From the NCBI RefSeq assembly GCF_011927795.1, contig NZ_JAATJJ010000001.1:1675062-1739061 (forward strand): a stretch of 64,000 nt of DNA. Reading direction: 5' to 3'. This DNA is from Saonia flava (lineage in GTDB: Bacteria > Bacteroidota > Bacteroidia > Flavobacteriales > Flavobacteriaceae). The notes under the pieces are model-generated. The model was not told where the DNA came from. It saw nothing but the letters and a program-made list of their open reading frames with translations, and did no database searches. Shown here one piece after another: positions 8,560 through 16,872 of this stretch; position 1 is the stretch's first letter, and every line of letters begins with the position of its first letter. Made by a program: the position numbers and the translations under genes.

Positions 8560-9951
8560 ATGAACAACATTACATCATACATAAAAGAAAATAAGGAACG
8601 ATTTCTTAATGAGTTACAGGAACTTTTAAAAATACCTTCCATAAGTGCAGACTCTGCCTATTCCAAAGACGTTTTAAAAACTGCAGAAGTCATAAAAATT
8701 TCTTTATCAAAAGCTGGTTGCAACCTAGTGGAAATTCATGAAACCGCAGGATATCCTATTGTTTATGGGGAAAAAATAATTGACCCCAAATTACCCACCG
8801 TATTGGTATACGGACATTATGATGTACAACCACCAGATCCAATAAAATTATGGGATTCACCTCCTTTTGAACCTGTTATTAAAAAAACTGCTTTACATCC
8901 AGATGGCGCCATTTTTGCCCGCGGTGCATGTGATGATAAAGGACAAATGTATATGCATGTAAAGGCATTGGAATTTATGACCGAAACCGATCAGCTTCCC
9001 TGTAATGTAAAATTCATGATTGAGGGCGAAGAAGAAGTGGGCAGCAACAACCTTGCACTATTCGTGAAGGAAAATAGAAATAAATTAAAGAATGACATTA
9101 TTCTCATTTCCGATACTGGAATGATTGCCAATGATGTACCTTCCATTACAACTGGACTAAGAGGATTGAGTTATGTAGAAGTTGAAATAACTGGACCCAA
9201 CCGAGATTTACACTCAGGTCTCTATGGTGGAGCGGTAGCTAACCCAATTAATATACTCTCCAAAATGATTGCATCCTTACATGATGAGAACAATCATATA
9301 ACAATTCCTGGATTTTATGATAAGGTAGAAGAACTTTCCAAAGCTGAAAGAGCTGAAATGGCCAAAGCACCTTTCTCATTGGATGAGTATAGAAAAGCCT
9401 TGGATATAGATGCCGTTTATGGCGAAGAAGGTTACACTACTAATGAACGCAATTCCATTCGCCCTACTCTGGATGTCAATGGAATTTGGGGAGGATATAT
9501 TGGTGAGGGAGCCAAAACAGTCATTGCCAGTAAAGCGTATGCAAAAATTTCTATGCGTTTAGTGCCCAACCAAGATTGGGAAGAGATTACAGAATTGTTC
9601 TCAAAACATTTTGAAACAATTGCTCCCAAAGGCGTTACTGTAAAAGTAACACCTCATCACGGAGGTCAGGGTTATGTTACTCCTATTGATACTATAGGCT
9701 ACCAAGCAGCAAATAAAGCCTACACCAAAACCTTTGGTATTCCTGCAATTCCACAGCGTAGCGGTGGCAGTATTCCTATTGTTTCTCTATTTGAAGAGGA
9801 ATTGGAAAGTAAAACCATTCTTATGGGCTTTGGTTTGGACAGTGATGCCATACATTCCCCCAATGAGCATTTTGGTGTTTGGAACTATTTAAAGGGAATA
9901 GAAACCATCCCCTATTTTTACAAATATTTCACTGAAATGAACCGATCCTAA
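8560..9951 (+). CDS. M20/M28-type dipeptidase (PepV/CNDP-like)
   Basis: A 463-residue cytosolic zinc metallopeptidase expected to cleave dipeptides. Motifs of the M20 family are in order: YGHYDVQPPDP (metal-ligand His and catalytic Asp, near residue 85), RGACDDKGQ (bridging Asp), EGEEEVGS (general-base Glu and metal ligand), LISDTGM, then the dimerisation domain with DLHSGLYGG, and the C-terminal DAIHSPNEH metal ligand. I start at ATG 8560, because upstream in-frame initiation at 8539 would use TTG and lies close to the tRNA. No signal peptide. Monocistronic or co-transcribed with the DoxX-like gene 13 bp downstream. Confidence 0.93.
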   Translation: MNNITSYIKENKERFLNELQELLKIPSISADSAYSKDVLKTAEVIKISLSKAGCNLVEIHETAGYPIVYGEKIIDPKLPTVLVYGHYDVQPPDPIKLWDSPPFEPVIKKTALHPDGAIFARGACDDKGQMYMHVKALEFMTETDQLPCNVKFMIEGEEEVGSNNLALFVKENRNKLKNDIILISDTGMIANDVPSITTGLRGLSYVEVEITGPNRDLHSGLYGGAVANPINILSKMIASLHDENNHITIPGFYDKVEELSKAERAEMAKAPFSLDEYRKALDIDAVYGEEGYTTNERNSIRPTLDVNGIWGGYIGEGAKTVIASKAYAKISMRLVPNQDWEEITELFSKHFETIAPKGVTVKVTPHHGGQGYVTPIDTIGYQAANKAYTKTFGIPAIPQRSGGSIPIVSLFEEELESKTILMGFGLDSDAIHSPNEHFGVWNYLKGIETIPYFYKYFTEMNRS

Positions 9952-9964
9952 ACCATAAAATTTT

Positions 9965-11212
9965 ATGCTAACACAAGAATTTAAAGCGGAGTGGACTACA
10001 AAAATGAAAATAGTATTTAGATTTATTTTCGCTTATTTCTCTTTATATATTTTCTTAATGTTCGTGGGTGGTTTATTTGAAACACCCTTTAAATGGATTG
10101 GGAAGAATATTTTTAATTTCTCTTATAATTTTGAAGTCAGTGGAAATGGAAGCGGTGACAATACGTATGCATACATAAGTCTTTTCGTTGGAATTATAGC
10201 AACCATAATAATCACAATAGCATGGTCTATTCTTGATTCCAAAAGAAAAAGTTATAACAAAGCATTTTACTGGTTTTTAAAAATCCTTAGGATTTTTATC
10301 ATTATGGCTATGTTACTTTATGGGTTTGTAAAGGTCTTTCAAATACAATTTCCTTATCCTTCATTAACACGAATGTTAGAGCCATTGGGGAATTTTTCCC
10401 CCATGGGCCTTGCGTGGACCTATATGGGGTATTCCAAAGGTTTTAACCTGTTTACGGGTTCTTTGGAAATCATTGGTGGTTTATTATTGATTCCTCGTAG
10501 AACGCAAACATTGGGGTCTTTTTTGGTCATGGGTATTATGACTCATGTTGCGGTGATGAATTTTATGTTTGATATTCCTGTTAAAATATTATCTGTACAT
10601 TTAGTTTTAATGTCTGCTGTAATTTTCATGACAGATTACAGACGCTTTGTAAATGTTTTCTTTAAGAATAGACCTGTAGAACAATATGAGTATTATGACC
10701 CAGTAAATGAGAGGGGTTTTGATAAAATAGTTTTTTGGGTCAAATCTATAGGTTTAGCCTTACTGATTATAATAGGGTGTATTTTCGGATATAGTACTGA
10801 AAAAAGTAATGGGACGAAAAGAGAAAAACCTTATTTATATGGTATGTGGGAAGCCAAAACCTTTATAAAGAACAATGATACCTTACCCCCTTTAATCACA
10901 GACGATTATCGCTGGCATTATTTAATTGTAGATTACAAAGGAAGAGCCACAATAAAGACCATGACAAACAACAAGTTATATTACACCTTTGAACCAGATA
11001 CGACAGCATCAAAAATTAAGATGTACCTAAAAGATAATGAATTGGATATATCAAACTATCAATATTCATATCCAAACTATTCCCAGTTAGAATTAGAAGG
11101 ATTCAACAATAATGATACATTGAAAATTATTTTTAAACGTAAAGATTTGGATGATTTTTTATTGCACTCAAGAGGGTTTCATTGGATCAACGAATCTCCT
11201 CTAAACAAATAG
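9965..11212 (+). CDS. DoxX-like multi-pass membrane protein
   Basis: A 415-residue inner-membrane protein. Hydrophobic segments at about residues 15-40, 70-90, 95-120, 150-175, 180-205, 210-225 and 255-275; the region GFNLFTGSLEIIGGLLLIPRR and the following helices resemble DoxX/DoxD-like proteins, where the family function is poorly defined (membrane redox or electron-transport partners in some cases). The last 130 residues are soluble and predicted extracytoplasmic (YGMWEAKTF... onward). Begins 13 bp after the peptidase stop, so probably the same transcript. Substrate unknown. Confidence 0.72.
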   Translation: MLTQEFKAEWTTKMKIVFRFIFAYFSLYIFLMFVGGLFETPFKWIGKNIFNFSYNFEVSGNGSGDNTYAYISLFVGIIATIIITIAWSILDSKRKSYNKAFYWFLKILRIFIIMAMLLYGFVKVFQIQFPYPSLTRMLEPLGNFSPMGLAWTYMGYSKGFNLFTGSLEIIGGLLLIPRRTQTLGSFLVMGIMTHVAVMNFMFDIPVKILSVHLVLMSAVIFMTDYRRFVNVFFKNRPVEQYEYYDPVNERGFDKIVFWVKSIGLALLIIIGCIFGYSTEKSNGTKREKPYLYGMWEAKTFIKNNDTLPPLITDDYRWHYLIVDYKGRATIKTMTNNKLYYTFEPDTTASKIKMYLKDNELDISNYQYSYPNYSQLELEGFNNNDTLKIIFKRKDLDDFLLHSRGFHWINESPLNK

Positions 11213-11214
11213 TC

Positions 11215-11793
11215 TTATATTTTCTTTACATACTTGGTGATAATCACAATTTGTTGTGCCCCAACTTTACCTTCAATATATTCAGCATTTTCACAATCTA
11301 AAGAAATTCTTCTTACCGCTGTACCTTGCTTGGCAACCATGCTGGAACCCTTAACCTTAAGGTCCTTAACAAGCACCACATTATCGCCGTTTTCCAAAAC
11401 CACCCCATTTACATCTCTATGGACAATCTTATCCGCCTCGGCAACACCTTCTCCGGTGGCTTTTGCCCACTCTAAAGTTTCATCATCCAAATAAAGCATA
11501 TCCAACAAATCCTGTGGCCATCCTTCAGTTTTTAAACGAGAAAGCATTCTCCACGCAACTGCCTGTACAGCAGGGTACTCGCTCCACATACTATCATTTA
11601 AACAACGCCAATGGTTGGCATCTGTAGCATCTGGGTTCTCTATTTGATCAATACAAATTTCACATGCCAACAAACTCCCATCCACTCCACCTGTAGATTT
11701 AGGTGGGACTTCATAAATTTTTAAATTCTCATTTGCTGTACATAATTCGCAGATAGAACCGCTTCTTGCCTGTAAATCCTCTAATAGACCCAT
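11215..11793 (-). CDS. PhnA domain protein (YjdM-like)
   Basis: A 192-residue cytoplasmic protein of the PhnA/YjdM family. N-terminal zinc-ribbon-like part with CELC (Cys15, Cys18) and LACEIC (about residue 43-48), then the conserved helical stretch with AWRML, and the C-terminal small beta domain DVNGVVLENGDNVVLVKDLKVKG. Despite the historical name, the E. coli protein is not required for phosphonate breakdown and the function is not settled. Converges with the DoxX-like gene (stops 3 bp apart). Appears monocistronic. Confidence 0.9.
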   Translation of the reverse strand: MGLLEDLQARSGSICELCTANENLKIYEVPPKSTGGVDGSLLACEICIDQIENPDATDANHWRCLNDSMWSEYPAVQAVAWRMLSRLKTEGWPQDLLDMLYLDDETLEWAKATGEGVAEADKIVHRDVNGVVLENGDNVVLVKDLKVKGSSMVAKQGTAVRRISLDCENAEYIEGKVGAQQIVIITKYVKKI

Positions 11794-11838
11794 TCTTTGT
11801 TTTTGTGCTGCAAAACTACATCTATTTTCTGTATAGAA

Positions 11839-12690
11839 TCAGTTCTTTTCCAAATAGCCATTATCCAATAACCAGTCGGCCATACGCTGTGGCCACGAAG
11901 CCAAAGTTTTTAGTTCTGTACGATACCCCATATTAAAGGCATGTCCTCCTTTGGCATAAATATGGGCTTCAACTGGCCTATTCACTTTTCTGTATCCATT
12001 TACTATTTTAACAACAGGGCCCGAACAGCATTCATCATCATTGGCAACCACCATAAATGCAGGTGGTGCATCACTCGGAAACTCATCAGGAATTCCCAGT
12101 GGCCCAGGATAAACCAAAATTTGAAAATTGGGTTTTCCGTTCATTTTATCAATCCCATTTTTGGCTTGTGGATTTCCATCACCATTCCCATAAGCCACCA
12201 TGGAAACTACCTCCCCACCAGCAGAAAAGCCGAACATCCCTATTTTATTTGGATCTATATTCCATTCTTTGGCATTCTTTCTAATGGTTCGCATGGCCCT
12301 GTATGCATCTTCCTTGGCATGTACATTTAAATCATAGGGAGACCCTTCCTCGCGAGCTAATCTATATTTTAATACAAAAGCGGTAATTCCAAGTTTATTA
12401 AGATACAAGGCTGCATCTTTCCCCTCGGCATCAAAGACCAATTCCCTATGGCCACCTCCTGGGCATATTAAAACCGATGTTCCATTGGCAATACTATCAG
12501 GAGCTTTGAAAGCTGTTATGGAGGGGTTGTGCACATTTTTTACCCACCAATCCTTTGCCTGCTCTGGCTCATTTTTTAAATGCTCAAAACCAGGCGCCCC
12601 GTTTTCCCAGAGTGGGATAACAATAGGTTCATTTTGGGCATAACCAATAATCGAAAAAATAAAAAGAGAAATTATAAGGAAGGTTTTCAT
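11839..12690 (-). CDS. Secreted alpha/beta-hydrolase, acetylxylan-esterase-like
   Basis: A 283-residue exported esterase. Signal peptide at residues 1-18 (ends GYAQ). Alpha/beta-hydrolase features: oxyanion-hole ICPGGGHRELV, nucleophile elbow GFSAGGE (Ser about residue 156), acid in ANDDECC (about residue 216) and catalytic His in GGHAFNMG (about residue 249). The pattern matches the polysaccharide-deacetylating (BD-FAE-like) esterases common in marine Bacteroidota, where they remove acetyl groups from dietary glycans. The gene stands alone with a BlaI/M56 module divergently next to it; substrate cannot be told from the sequence. Confidence 0.87.
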   Translation of the reverse strand: MKTFLIISLFIFSIIGYAQNEPIVIPLWENGAPGFEHLKNEPEQAKDWWVKNVHNPSITAFKAPDSIANGTSVLICPGGGHRELVFDAEGKDAALYLNKLGITAFVLKYRLAREEGSPYDLNVHAKEDAYRAMRTIRKNAKEWNIDPNKIGMFGFSAGGEVVSMVAYGNGDGNPQAKNGIDKMNGKPNFQILVYPGPLGIPDEFPSDAPPAFMVVANDDECCSGPVVKIVNGYRKVNRPVEAHIYAKGGHAFNMGYRTELKTLASWPQRMADWLLDNGYLEKN

Positions 12691-12767
12691 TTTGTTTTGG
12701 TGGTTTTAATATCCTTAAAAATAGGGAAATACCCTGTTCCGCTTCTTAAAAGCATCATAAATTTAAC

Positions 12768-12829
12768 TCTACGTTTGTAGAATTCAAATATTTATTCTAT
12801 GTTTGTAGAACAAATTCTAAAAACGTAGA
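12768..12829 (+). promoter_or_regulatory. Promoter and triple operator of BlaI/M56 module 1
   Basis: Three copies of TCTA-N6-TAGA lie at 12768-12781, 12796-12809 and 12816-12829, the last ending one base before the blaI-like start codon. The first contains TTTG (12774-12777) and the second contains TATGTTTG (12798-12805), which together form a Bacteroidota promoter (TTTG, 20 bp, TAnnTTTG). The repressor would therefore cover -33, -7 and the region after the start site. Divergent dyads just before a BlaI-family gene are the normal mode of autorepression in this family. Confidence 0.82.
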
Positions 12830-12830
12830 A

Positions 12831-13196
12831 ATGCAATTGTCAAAATCCGAGGAAGAGTTAATGAATATTCTTTGGAAGCATAAAAAGGCTTTCATGAAGG
12901 ATTTATTAGATGCCTATCCAGAACCAAAGCCCGCTACAACTACTGTAGCTACCCTTTTAAAAAGGATGGCGGATAAGAACTTTATAGATTATAAAAGTTA
13001 TGGCCGTTCAAGGGAGTATTATCCTTTGGTTAAAAAGAAAGACTATTTTTCTAAACATGTAAACGGGCTCATTAAGAACTTTTTTAATGATAGTGCCTCA
13101 CAATTTGCATCCTTCTTTACCCAAGAAACCAATCTTTCTAAAAAAGAGTTGGAAGATTTAAAAGCTTTAATAGACAACGAAATCAAAAAGAAATAA
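12831..13196 (+). CDS. BlaI/MecI/CopY-family repressor (module 1)
   Basis: A 121-residue winged-helix repressor. The N-terminal HTH spans about residues 5-70 (SKSEEELMNILWKH, then TTTVATLLKRMADKNFIDY as recognition region), followed by the dimerisation helices ending in LKALIDNEIKKK. It would bind the three TCTA-N6-TAGA dyads directly upstream and be inactivated by the M56 protease encoded 2 bp downstream. In Staphylococcus the family controls beta-lactam resistance, but no beta-lactamase or PBP is near, so here it more likely controls the envelope-stress type M56 operon itself. Confidence 0.92.
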   Translation: MQLSKSEEELMNILWKHKKAFMKDLLDAYPEPKPATTTVATLLKRMADKNFIDYKSYGRSREYYPLVKKKDYFSKHVNGLIKNFFNDSASQFASFFTQETNLSKKELEDLKALIDNEIKKK

Positions 13197-13198
13197 AT

Positions 13199-15223
13199 AT
13201 GCTGGTCTATATTTTAAAATCTGGAGGTTGCCTCGCCATTTTATTCTTGTTCTATAAATTGTTTTTAGAGAAAGAGAACATGCATAGGTTTAAGCGTTTT
13301 TACCTACTGTTGTCTTTAGCACTGGCACTGATTATACCAACTCTAGTGTTCACAGAATATATTGAAACAACAGAATTGACTAATTCCGAAATTGTACATT
13401 TTACTTCCAACTCAAATGAAGTTATAAACGTACCTCCTGCTTTGAAATCGGATATTTTGGATATAGAACCCCTTTTATGGGTTGTCTATTTAATAGGGCT
13501 ATTTTTCTTCGGAATTAAATTCACGAAAAATCTATTTCAGATTTTATGGAGAGTCCGTAAAAATCCAAAGCAAATATTGAATCGTTTTACTCAGGTTTTA
13601 CTTCAAGAAAAACTTCCGCCCCATACGTTTTTTAAATACATCTTCTTGAATAAGAAAAAATTGGAATCCAATAAAATCCCAAAGGAAGTTTTGTTACATG
13701 AAGAAACCCATGCCCAACAAAAACATAGCTATGACGTTGTTTTTATTGAGCTATTACAAGTGGTTTTTTGGTTCAACCCCTTTATATATCTATTTAAAAA
13801 AGCCATAAAATTGAACCATGAATTCTTGGCCGACCAAGCCGTTTTGCAAAAGGACATTACTACAAAAAACTATCAAAATACACTGCTATCTTACTTATCT
13901 CATGATAGCCAAAAGAAGTATCAGCCAGAATTGGCCAATGCCATCAATTATTCATCAATCAAAAAACGATTTACAATCATGAAAACAAAAACATCAAAAA
14001 AAGGGGTTTTATTTAGAAGTCTTTTGCCCATACCATTAATAGCTCTATTGCTTTTTGGGTTTAGTGAGACCAAAATAATTCAAAAAGAAAATGAAGCTAT
14101 TAATATCTCGACTGAATTAAATTACCCCATTGAAATAAGTGGAGAACAATTATTGGAATATAATGTGTTAGCCAAAAAATATAACACACTTCCAATTGAA
14201 AAGAGAGTCATTCCTATAGAAGATTTGAAGGTTTTGGAAACCCTATACAAAAAAATGTCTGACGTCCAAAAACGGGGAGCTCAACCTTTTCCAGAATGCC
14301 CTCCAACAAAACCACAGAAGACTGTCAAAGAAATCATTATAAACATAAATAAGAACGGTCAACTTTTGGTTCAATCCGATTTAGTTAAATTAGAAAATTT
14401 AGAGAATTATTTGTCAAAAATAAATGCCCATTTGTCTTTTGATGAGAGAAAGAAAATCATTAGATCGGTCATTAAAACAGACCCAAAAACCCCTAAGAAT
14501 GTCATTGAAAAAGTAGACAAAATTCTTACTGAATATGGTTCTGCCACAATAAACTTTATAGGAGTAGAATCCGGTATTACCAAAAAAATACAAGAAAGTG
14601 CCACCAGGAAAGAAATGGCGGAATACACCAAATTAGCAAAAAAATACAATGCCATGTCTAAAAACAATTTTGAAGTTAAATCTAAAGAAGTTGAACGACT
14701 TAAGTATATATATAACAAGATGTCCGACAAACAAAGGGCTGACGCAGAATCTTTTCCAGATTTTCCTGCACCCCCACCAGCACCTAATGCACCAGGGGCA
14801 GTTAACTTACCACCGCCACCACCAATGAAATTCCCGGTAACAGACTCAGAAGTTGCCAAAATAGAATCGTCGCCTGCCATATGGCCAGAAAGTCTACGTA
14901 ATGCATCTCCGCCGCCACCAACCCAACAGAAAAATGGCTATAAAAGTGCTGCTATTGATAGCATAATTAATAACAAGGAAATTGCTGCCATTGATAAGAT
15001 AGATTTCTATGTGTCAGAACCACCAACTCCTCCAACACCTCCTTCACCTTTGGACCATGCCATAGAAATGGCCAAACAAGGTGCTACCTTTTATCATGGA
15101 AAAAAGAAAATTACGTCTGATGAGGCCATTTCCCTATTAAAAAGAGACGGTGACTTGAGCATGGAAGTATCCAGAAAAAACAACAACCCTCCAGTGGTCA
15201 AAATCAGTCGTTACTTGAATTAG
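13199..15223 (+). CDS. BlaR1-type M56 membrane metallopeptidase with repeated C-terminal region
   Basis: A 674-residue integral-membrane protease, partner of the upstream BlaI. Four N-terminal helices (about residues 5-20, 35-50, 92-110, 195-210 region) with zinc motif HEETH (His167, Glu168, His171) followed by FWFNPF and NHEFLAD, the standard M56 layout; one more helix at about 272-285. After it comes a 390-residue periplasmic part with no penicillin-binding domain. It contains two copies of a segment LAKKYN...Y-KMSD-Q-R...FP-PP at residues about 320-370 and 474-526, then proline-rich stretches. Probably signals by cleaving BlaI when the periplasmic part senses something; the signal is unknown. 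The stop is followed by an intrinsic terminator. Confidence 0.9.
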   Translation: MLVYILKSGGCLAILFLFYKLFLEKENMHRFKRFYLLLSLALALIIPTLVFTEYIETTELTNSEIVHFTSNSNEVINVPPALKSDILDIEPLLWVVYLIGLFFFGIKFTKNLFQILWRVRKNPKQILNRFTQVLLQEKLPPHTFFKYIFLNKKKLESNKIPKEVLLHEETHAQQKHSYDVVFIELLQVVFWFNPFIYLFKKAIKLNHEFLADQAVLQKDITTKNYQNTLLSYLSHDSQKKYQPELANAINYSSIKKRFTIMKTKTSKKGVLFRSLLPIPLIALLLFGFSETKIIQKENEAINISTELNYPIEISGEQLLEYNVLAKKYNTLPIEKRVIPIEDLKVLETLYKKMSDVQKRGAQPFPECPPTKPQKTVKEIIININKNGQLLVQSDLVKLENLENYLSKINAHLSFDERKKIIRSVIKTDPKTPKNVIEKVDKILTEYGSATINFIGVESGITKKIQESATRKEMAEYTKLAKKYNAMSKNNFEVKSKEVERLKYIYNKMSDKQRADAESFPDFPAPPPAPNAPGAVNLPPPPPMKFPVTDSEVAKIESSPAIWPESLRNASPPPPTQQKNGYKSAAIDSIINNKEIAAIDKIDFYVSEPPTPPTPPSPLDHAIEMAKQGATFYHGKKKITSDEAISLLKRDGDLSMEVSRKNNNPPVVKISRYLN

Positions 15224-15251
15224 CATTTATGTAATATCATAAATTTATCCT

Positions 15252-15276
15252 AAAGCCTCGGAAATCGGGGCTTTTT
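15252..15276 (+). terminator. Intrinsic terminator of BlaI/M56 module 1
   Basis: AAAGCCTCG pairs with CGGGGCTTT (9 bp, one G-U) around GAAAT and is followed by a T-run, 28 bp after the M56 stop. Confidence 0.85.
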
Positions 15277-15334
15277 GTGTAACAAATCATCGCAAACCAC
15301 GTTCTAATATTTTATCAATCAATTGAACACTGTT

Positions 15335-16435
15335 ATGATACAACGTTTTTTTATCCTTTGCTCCGGGGCAGATACCAACATTCTTAAAGATTGCTCCAAA
15401 GGAGAACAAAACAAATATGCCGGTATTGGCGCCACTGTTTTCTTCACAGCTATAATGGCATTTATTGCAAGTAGTTATGCCCTTTATACTGTTTTTGACA
15501 ACATCTATACCTCTATTTTCTTTGGGTTGATATGGGGGCTTCTCATTTTTAATCTAGACCGATTTATTGTCTCTACCATTAAAAAGCGAGACAGCTTTAA
15601 GAGTGAGTTGTTACAGGCATCCCCAAGAATATTATTGGCCGTTATCATTGCTGTGGTGATATCCAAACCTTTGGAAATGAAAATTTTTGAAAAGGAAATC
15701 AACCAGGTATTGTTGGAACAGAAAAATGAGCTTACTCTGGCCAATAAAGACCAAATTGCATTACAGTATGACCCTACGATTGCAAATCTAAATCAAGAAA
15801 TTTCAAATCTAAAGACTGAAATCAACACAAAAGAAGCGGAAACCAATGCTTTGTACGACACTTATATTTCTGAAGCTGAAGGAACAGCAGGAACAAAACT
15901 TCTGGGCAAAGGACCTGTTTATAAAGAGAAGCGAGAAAAACATGATGCCGCCTTATTAGAACTAGGACAATTAAAAGAAACCAATGCCCAAAAGATTGCC
16001 GGTATAGAAACCCAAATTGCCAATCTTAATTTGGAATATGCCAATACAGTAAAAGATTCCCAACCCATTATAGATGGTTTTGATGGACTTATGGCTCGTA
16101 TCAATGCGCTTGGAGAGTTGGCATGGTTCCCATCCTTTTTTATCTTTCTGTTGTTCTTGGCCATTGAGACTTCGCCAATAATCGCCAAACTTTTGGCTCC
16201 AAAGGGAGAGTACGATCTTAAATTAGAGGAAGAAGAAAGTGTTCTTAAAACTTGGGTAACGCAAAAAGTAGAACAGAGAAAACTATTACTTTCCACGGAT
16301 GGGGAATTGAACGAGAAAGTTTATTCGGATATAAAGTCTGAAGAAGAACTCTATATGTACAAAAAGAAAAAAGCAGAGGAATTGCTAAAGCTACAAGCAA
16401 ACCGTTTTCATGATATTCAGGTAAAAAGTCTTTAA
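15335..16435 (+). CDS. DUF4407 membrane protein with central coiled coil
   Basis: A 366-residue inner-membrane protein matching the DUF4407 pattern: two helices near residues 30-55 and 58-80, a third at about 100-120, a long extracytoplasmic coiled-coil-like segment (about 125-240, many Glu/Lys/Leu heptads) and a fourth helix at about 255-275 with FFIFLLFLAIETSP, then a charged cytoplasmic tail. Conserved LIFNLDRFIVST lies between helices 2 and 3. Start chosen at ATG 15335; an in-frame TTG 12 bases earlier is less likely. Function of the family is unknown. It has its own terminator 30 bp downstream. Confidence 0.85.
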   Translation: MIQRFFILCSGADTNILKDCSKGEQNKYAGIGATVFFTAIMAFIASSYALYTVFDNIYTSIFFGLIWGLLIFNLDRFIVSTIKKRDSFKSELLQASPRILLAVIIAVVISKPLEMKIFEKEINQVLLEQKNELTLANKDQIALQYDPTIANLNQEISNLKTEINTKEAETNALYDTYISEAEGTAGTKLLGKGPVYKEKREKHDAALLELGQLKETNAQKIAGIETQIANLNLEYANTVKDSQPIIDGFDGLMARINALGELAWFPSFFIFLLFLAIETSPIIAKLLAPKGEYDLKLEEEESVLKTWVTQKVEQRKLLLSTDGELNEKVYSDIKSEEELYMYKKKKAEELLKLQANRFHDIQVKSL

Positions 16436-16466
16436 AATCTTAGTTTGCTTATTTAGTATTGGGTAT

Positions 16467-16500
16467 AAAAAAAGGATTGCAGAAAAGCAATCCTTTTTTA
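16467..16500. terminator. Intrinsic terminator after the DUF4407 gene
   Basis: AAAAAAAGGATTGC pairs with GCAATCCTTTTTT around AGAAAA, giving T-runs on both strands, so it can stop transcription from either side. Confidence 0.85.
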
Positions 16501-16571
16501 TTTAGCTTTTAATTTTTGTGGACATTTAAACGGTTAACGAACACTATTTACTTTTTTGGAACAAAAACCCT

Positions 16572-16706
16572 TTAAGCAATATGGGTTTTTAAATCCAAAA
16601 TAATTTCTTTTTGGTTAATGCTTATGTCACATAACTGATAGGTCTCTCCAAAGTCATTAGTTTTAATGAATCCAATGTACTTTTTTATTTTTTGCTTCTT
16701 TATCAT
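16572..16706 (-). CDS. Possible 44-residue basic small protein
   Basis: A short frame with ATG at 16706 and TAA at 16572, encoding a Lys/Ile-rich protein that begins MIKKQKIKKYIGF and ends KTHIA. Support comes from context: it is the only frame in the 436-bp gap between the DUF4407 and response-regulator-GT2 genes, and it is preceded by a TAnnTTTG element and a perfect palindrome. No motif is recognised and the protein could be spurious. Confidence 0.35.
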   Translation of the reverse strand: MIKKQKIKKYIGFIKTNDFGETYQLCDISINQKEIILDLKTHIA

Positions 16707-16713
16707 TTTGAAT

Positions 16714-16738
16714 GGTATTAATTAATACCTCAAAAATA
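16714..16738 (-). promoter_or_regulatory. Promoter element and 16-bp perfect palindrome before the small frame
   Basis: Minus-strand TATTTTTG (16731-16738) matches the -7 consensus TAnnTTTG. Directly downstream is GGTATTAATTAATACC (16714-16729), a perfect palindrome that would cover the transcription start. The combination suggests a repressed promoter. No clear -33 element was seen. Confidence 0.45.
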
Positions 16739-16819
16739 GTTCCTTCAACAAATTAAAATTAATGGATTTAGTTGGTTGGAAAGTTTGGCGCGTTTAATGG
16801 TGAAAAACTGGAGTTAAAT

Positions 16820-16848
16820 AAAAAACGCACCCTTTAAAAAAGGATGCG
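16820..16848 (-). terminator. Intrinsic terminator of the response-regulator-GT2 gene
   Basis: Minus-strand CGCATCC...GGGTGCG stem (one T-G pair, extended by AAA/TTT) followed by six T, 25 bp beyond the stop codon at 16873. Confidence 0.8.
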
Positions 16849-16872
16849 CTTTAATCAAACCAACTATATCTA

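Noticed and set aside
12768-12829. Repeats considered as a CRISPR array
   Set aside because: Only 14-bp palindromes with 6-14 bp between them and no cas genes; they are operators in front of a BlaI gene. The same reasoning applies to 49989-50053 and to the 21-bp-phased LytTR repeats.
12831-15223. Beta-lactam resistance module
   Set aside because: The M56 protein lacks a penicillin-binding sensor domain and no beta-lactamase or PBP gene is close.
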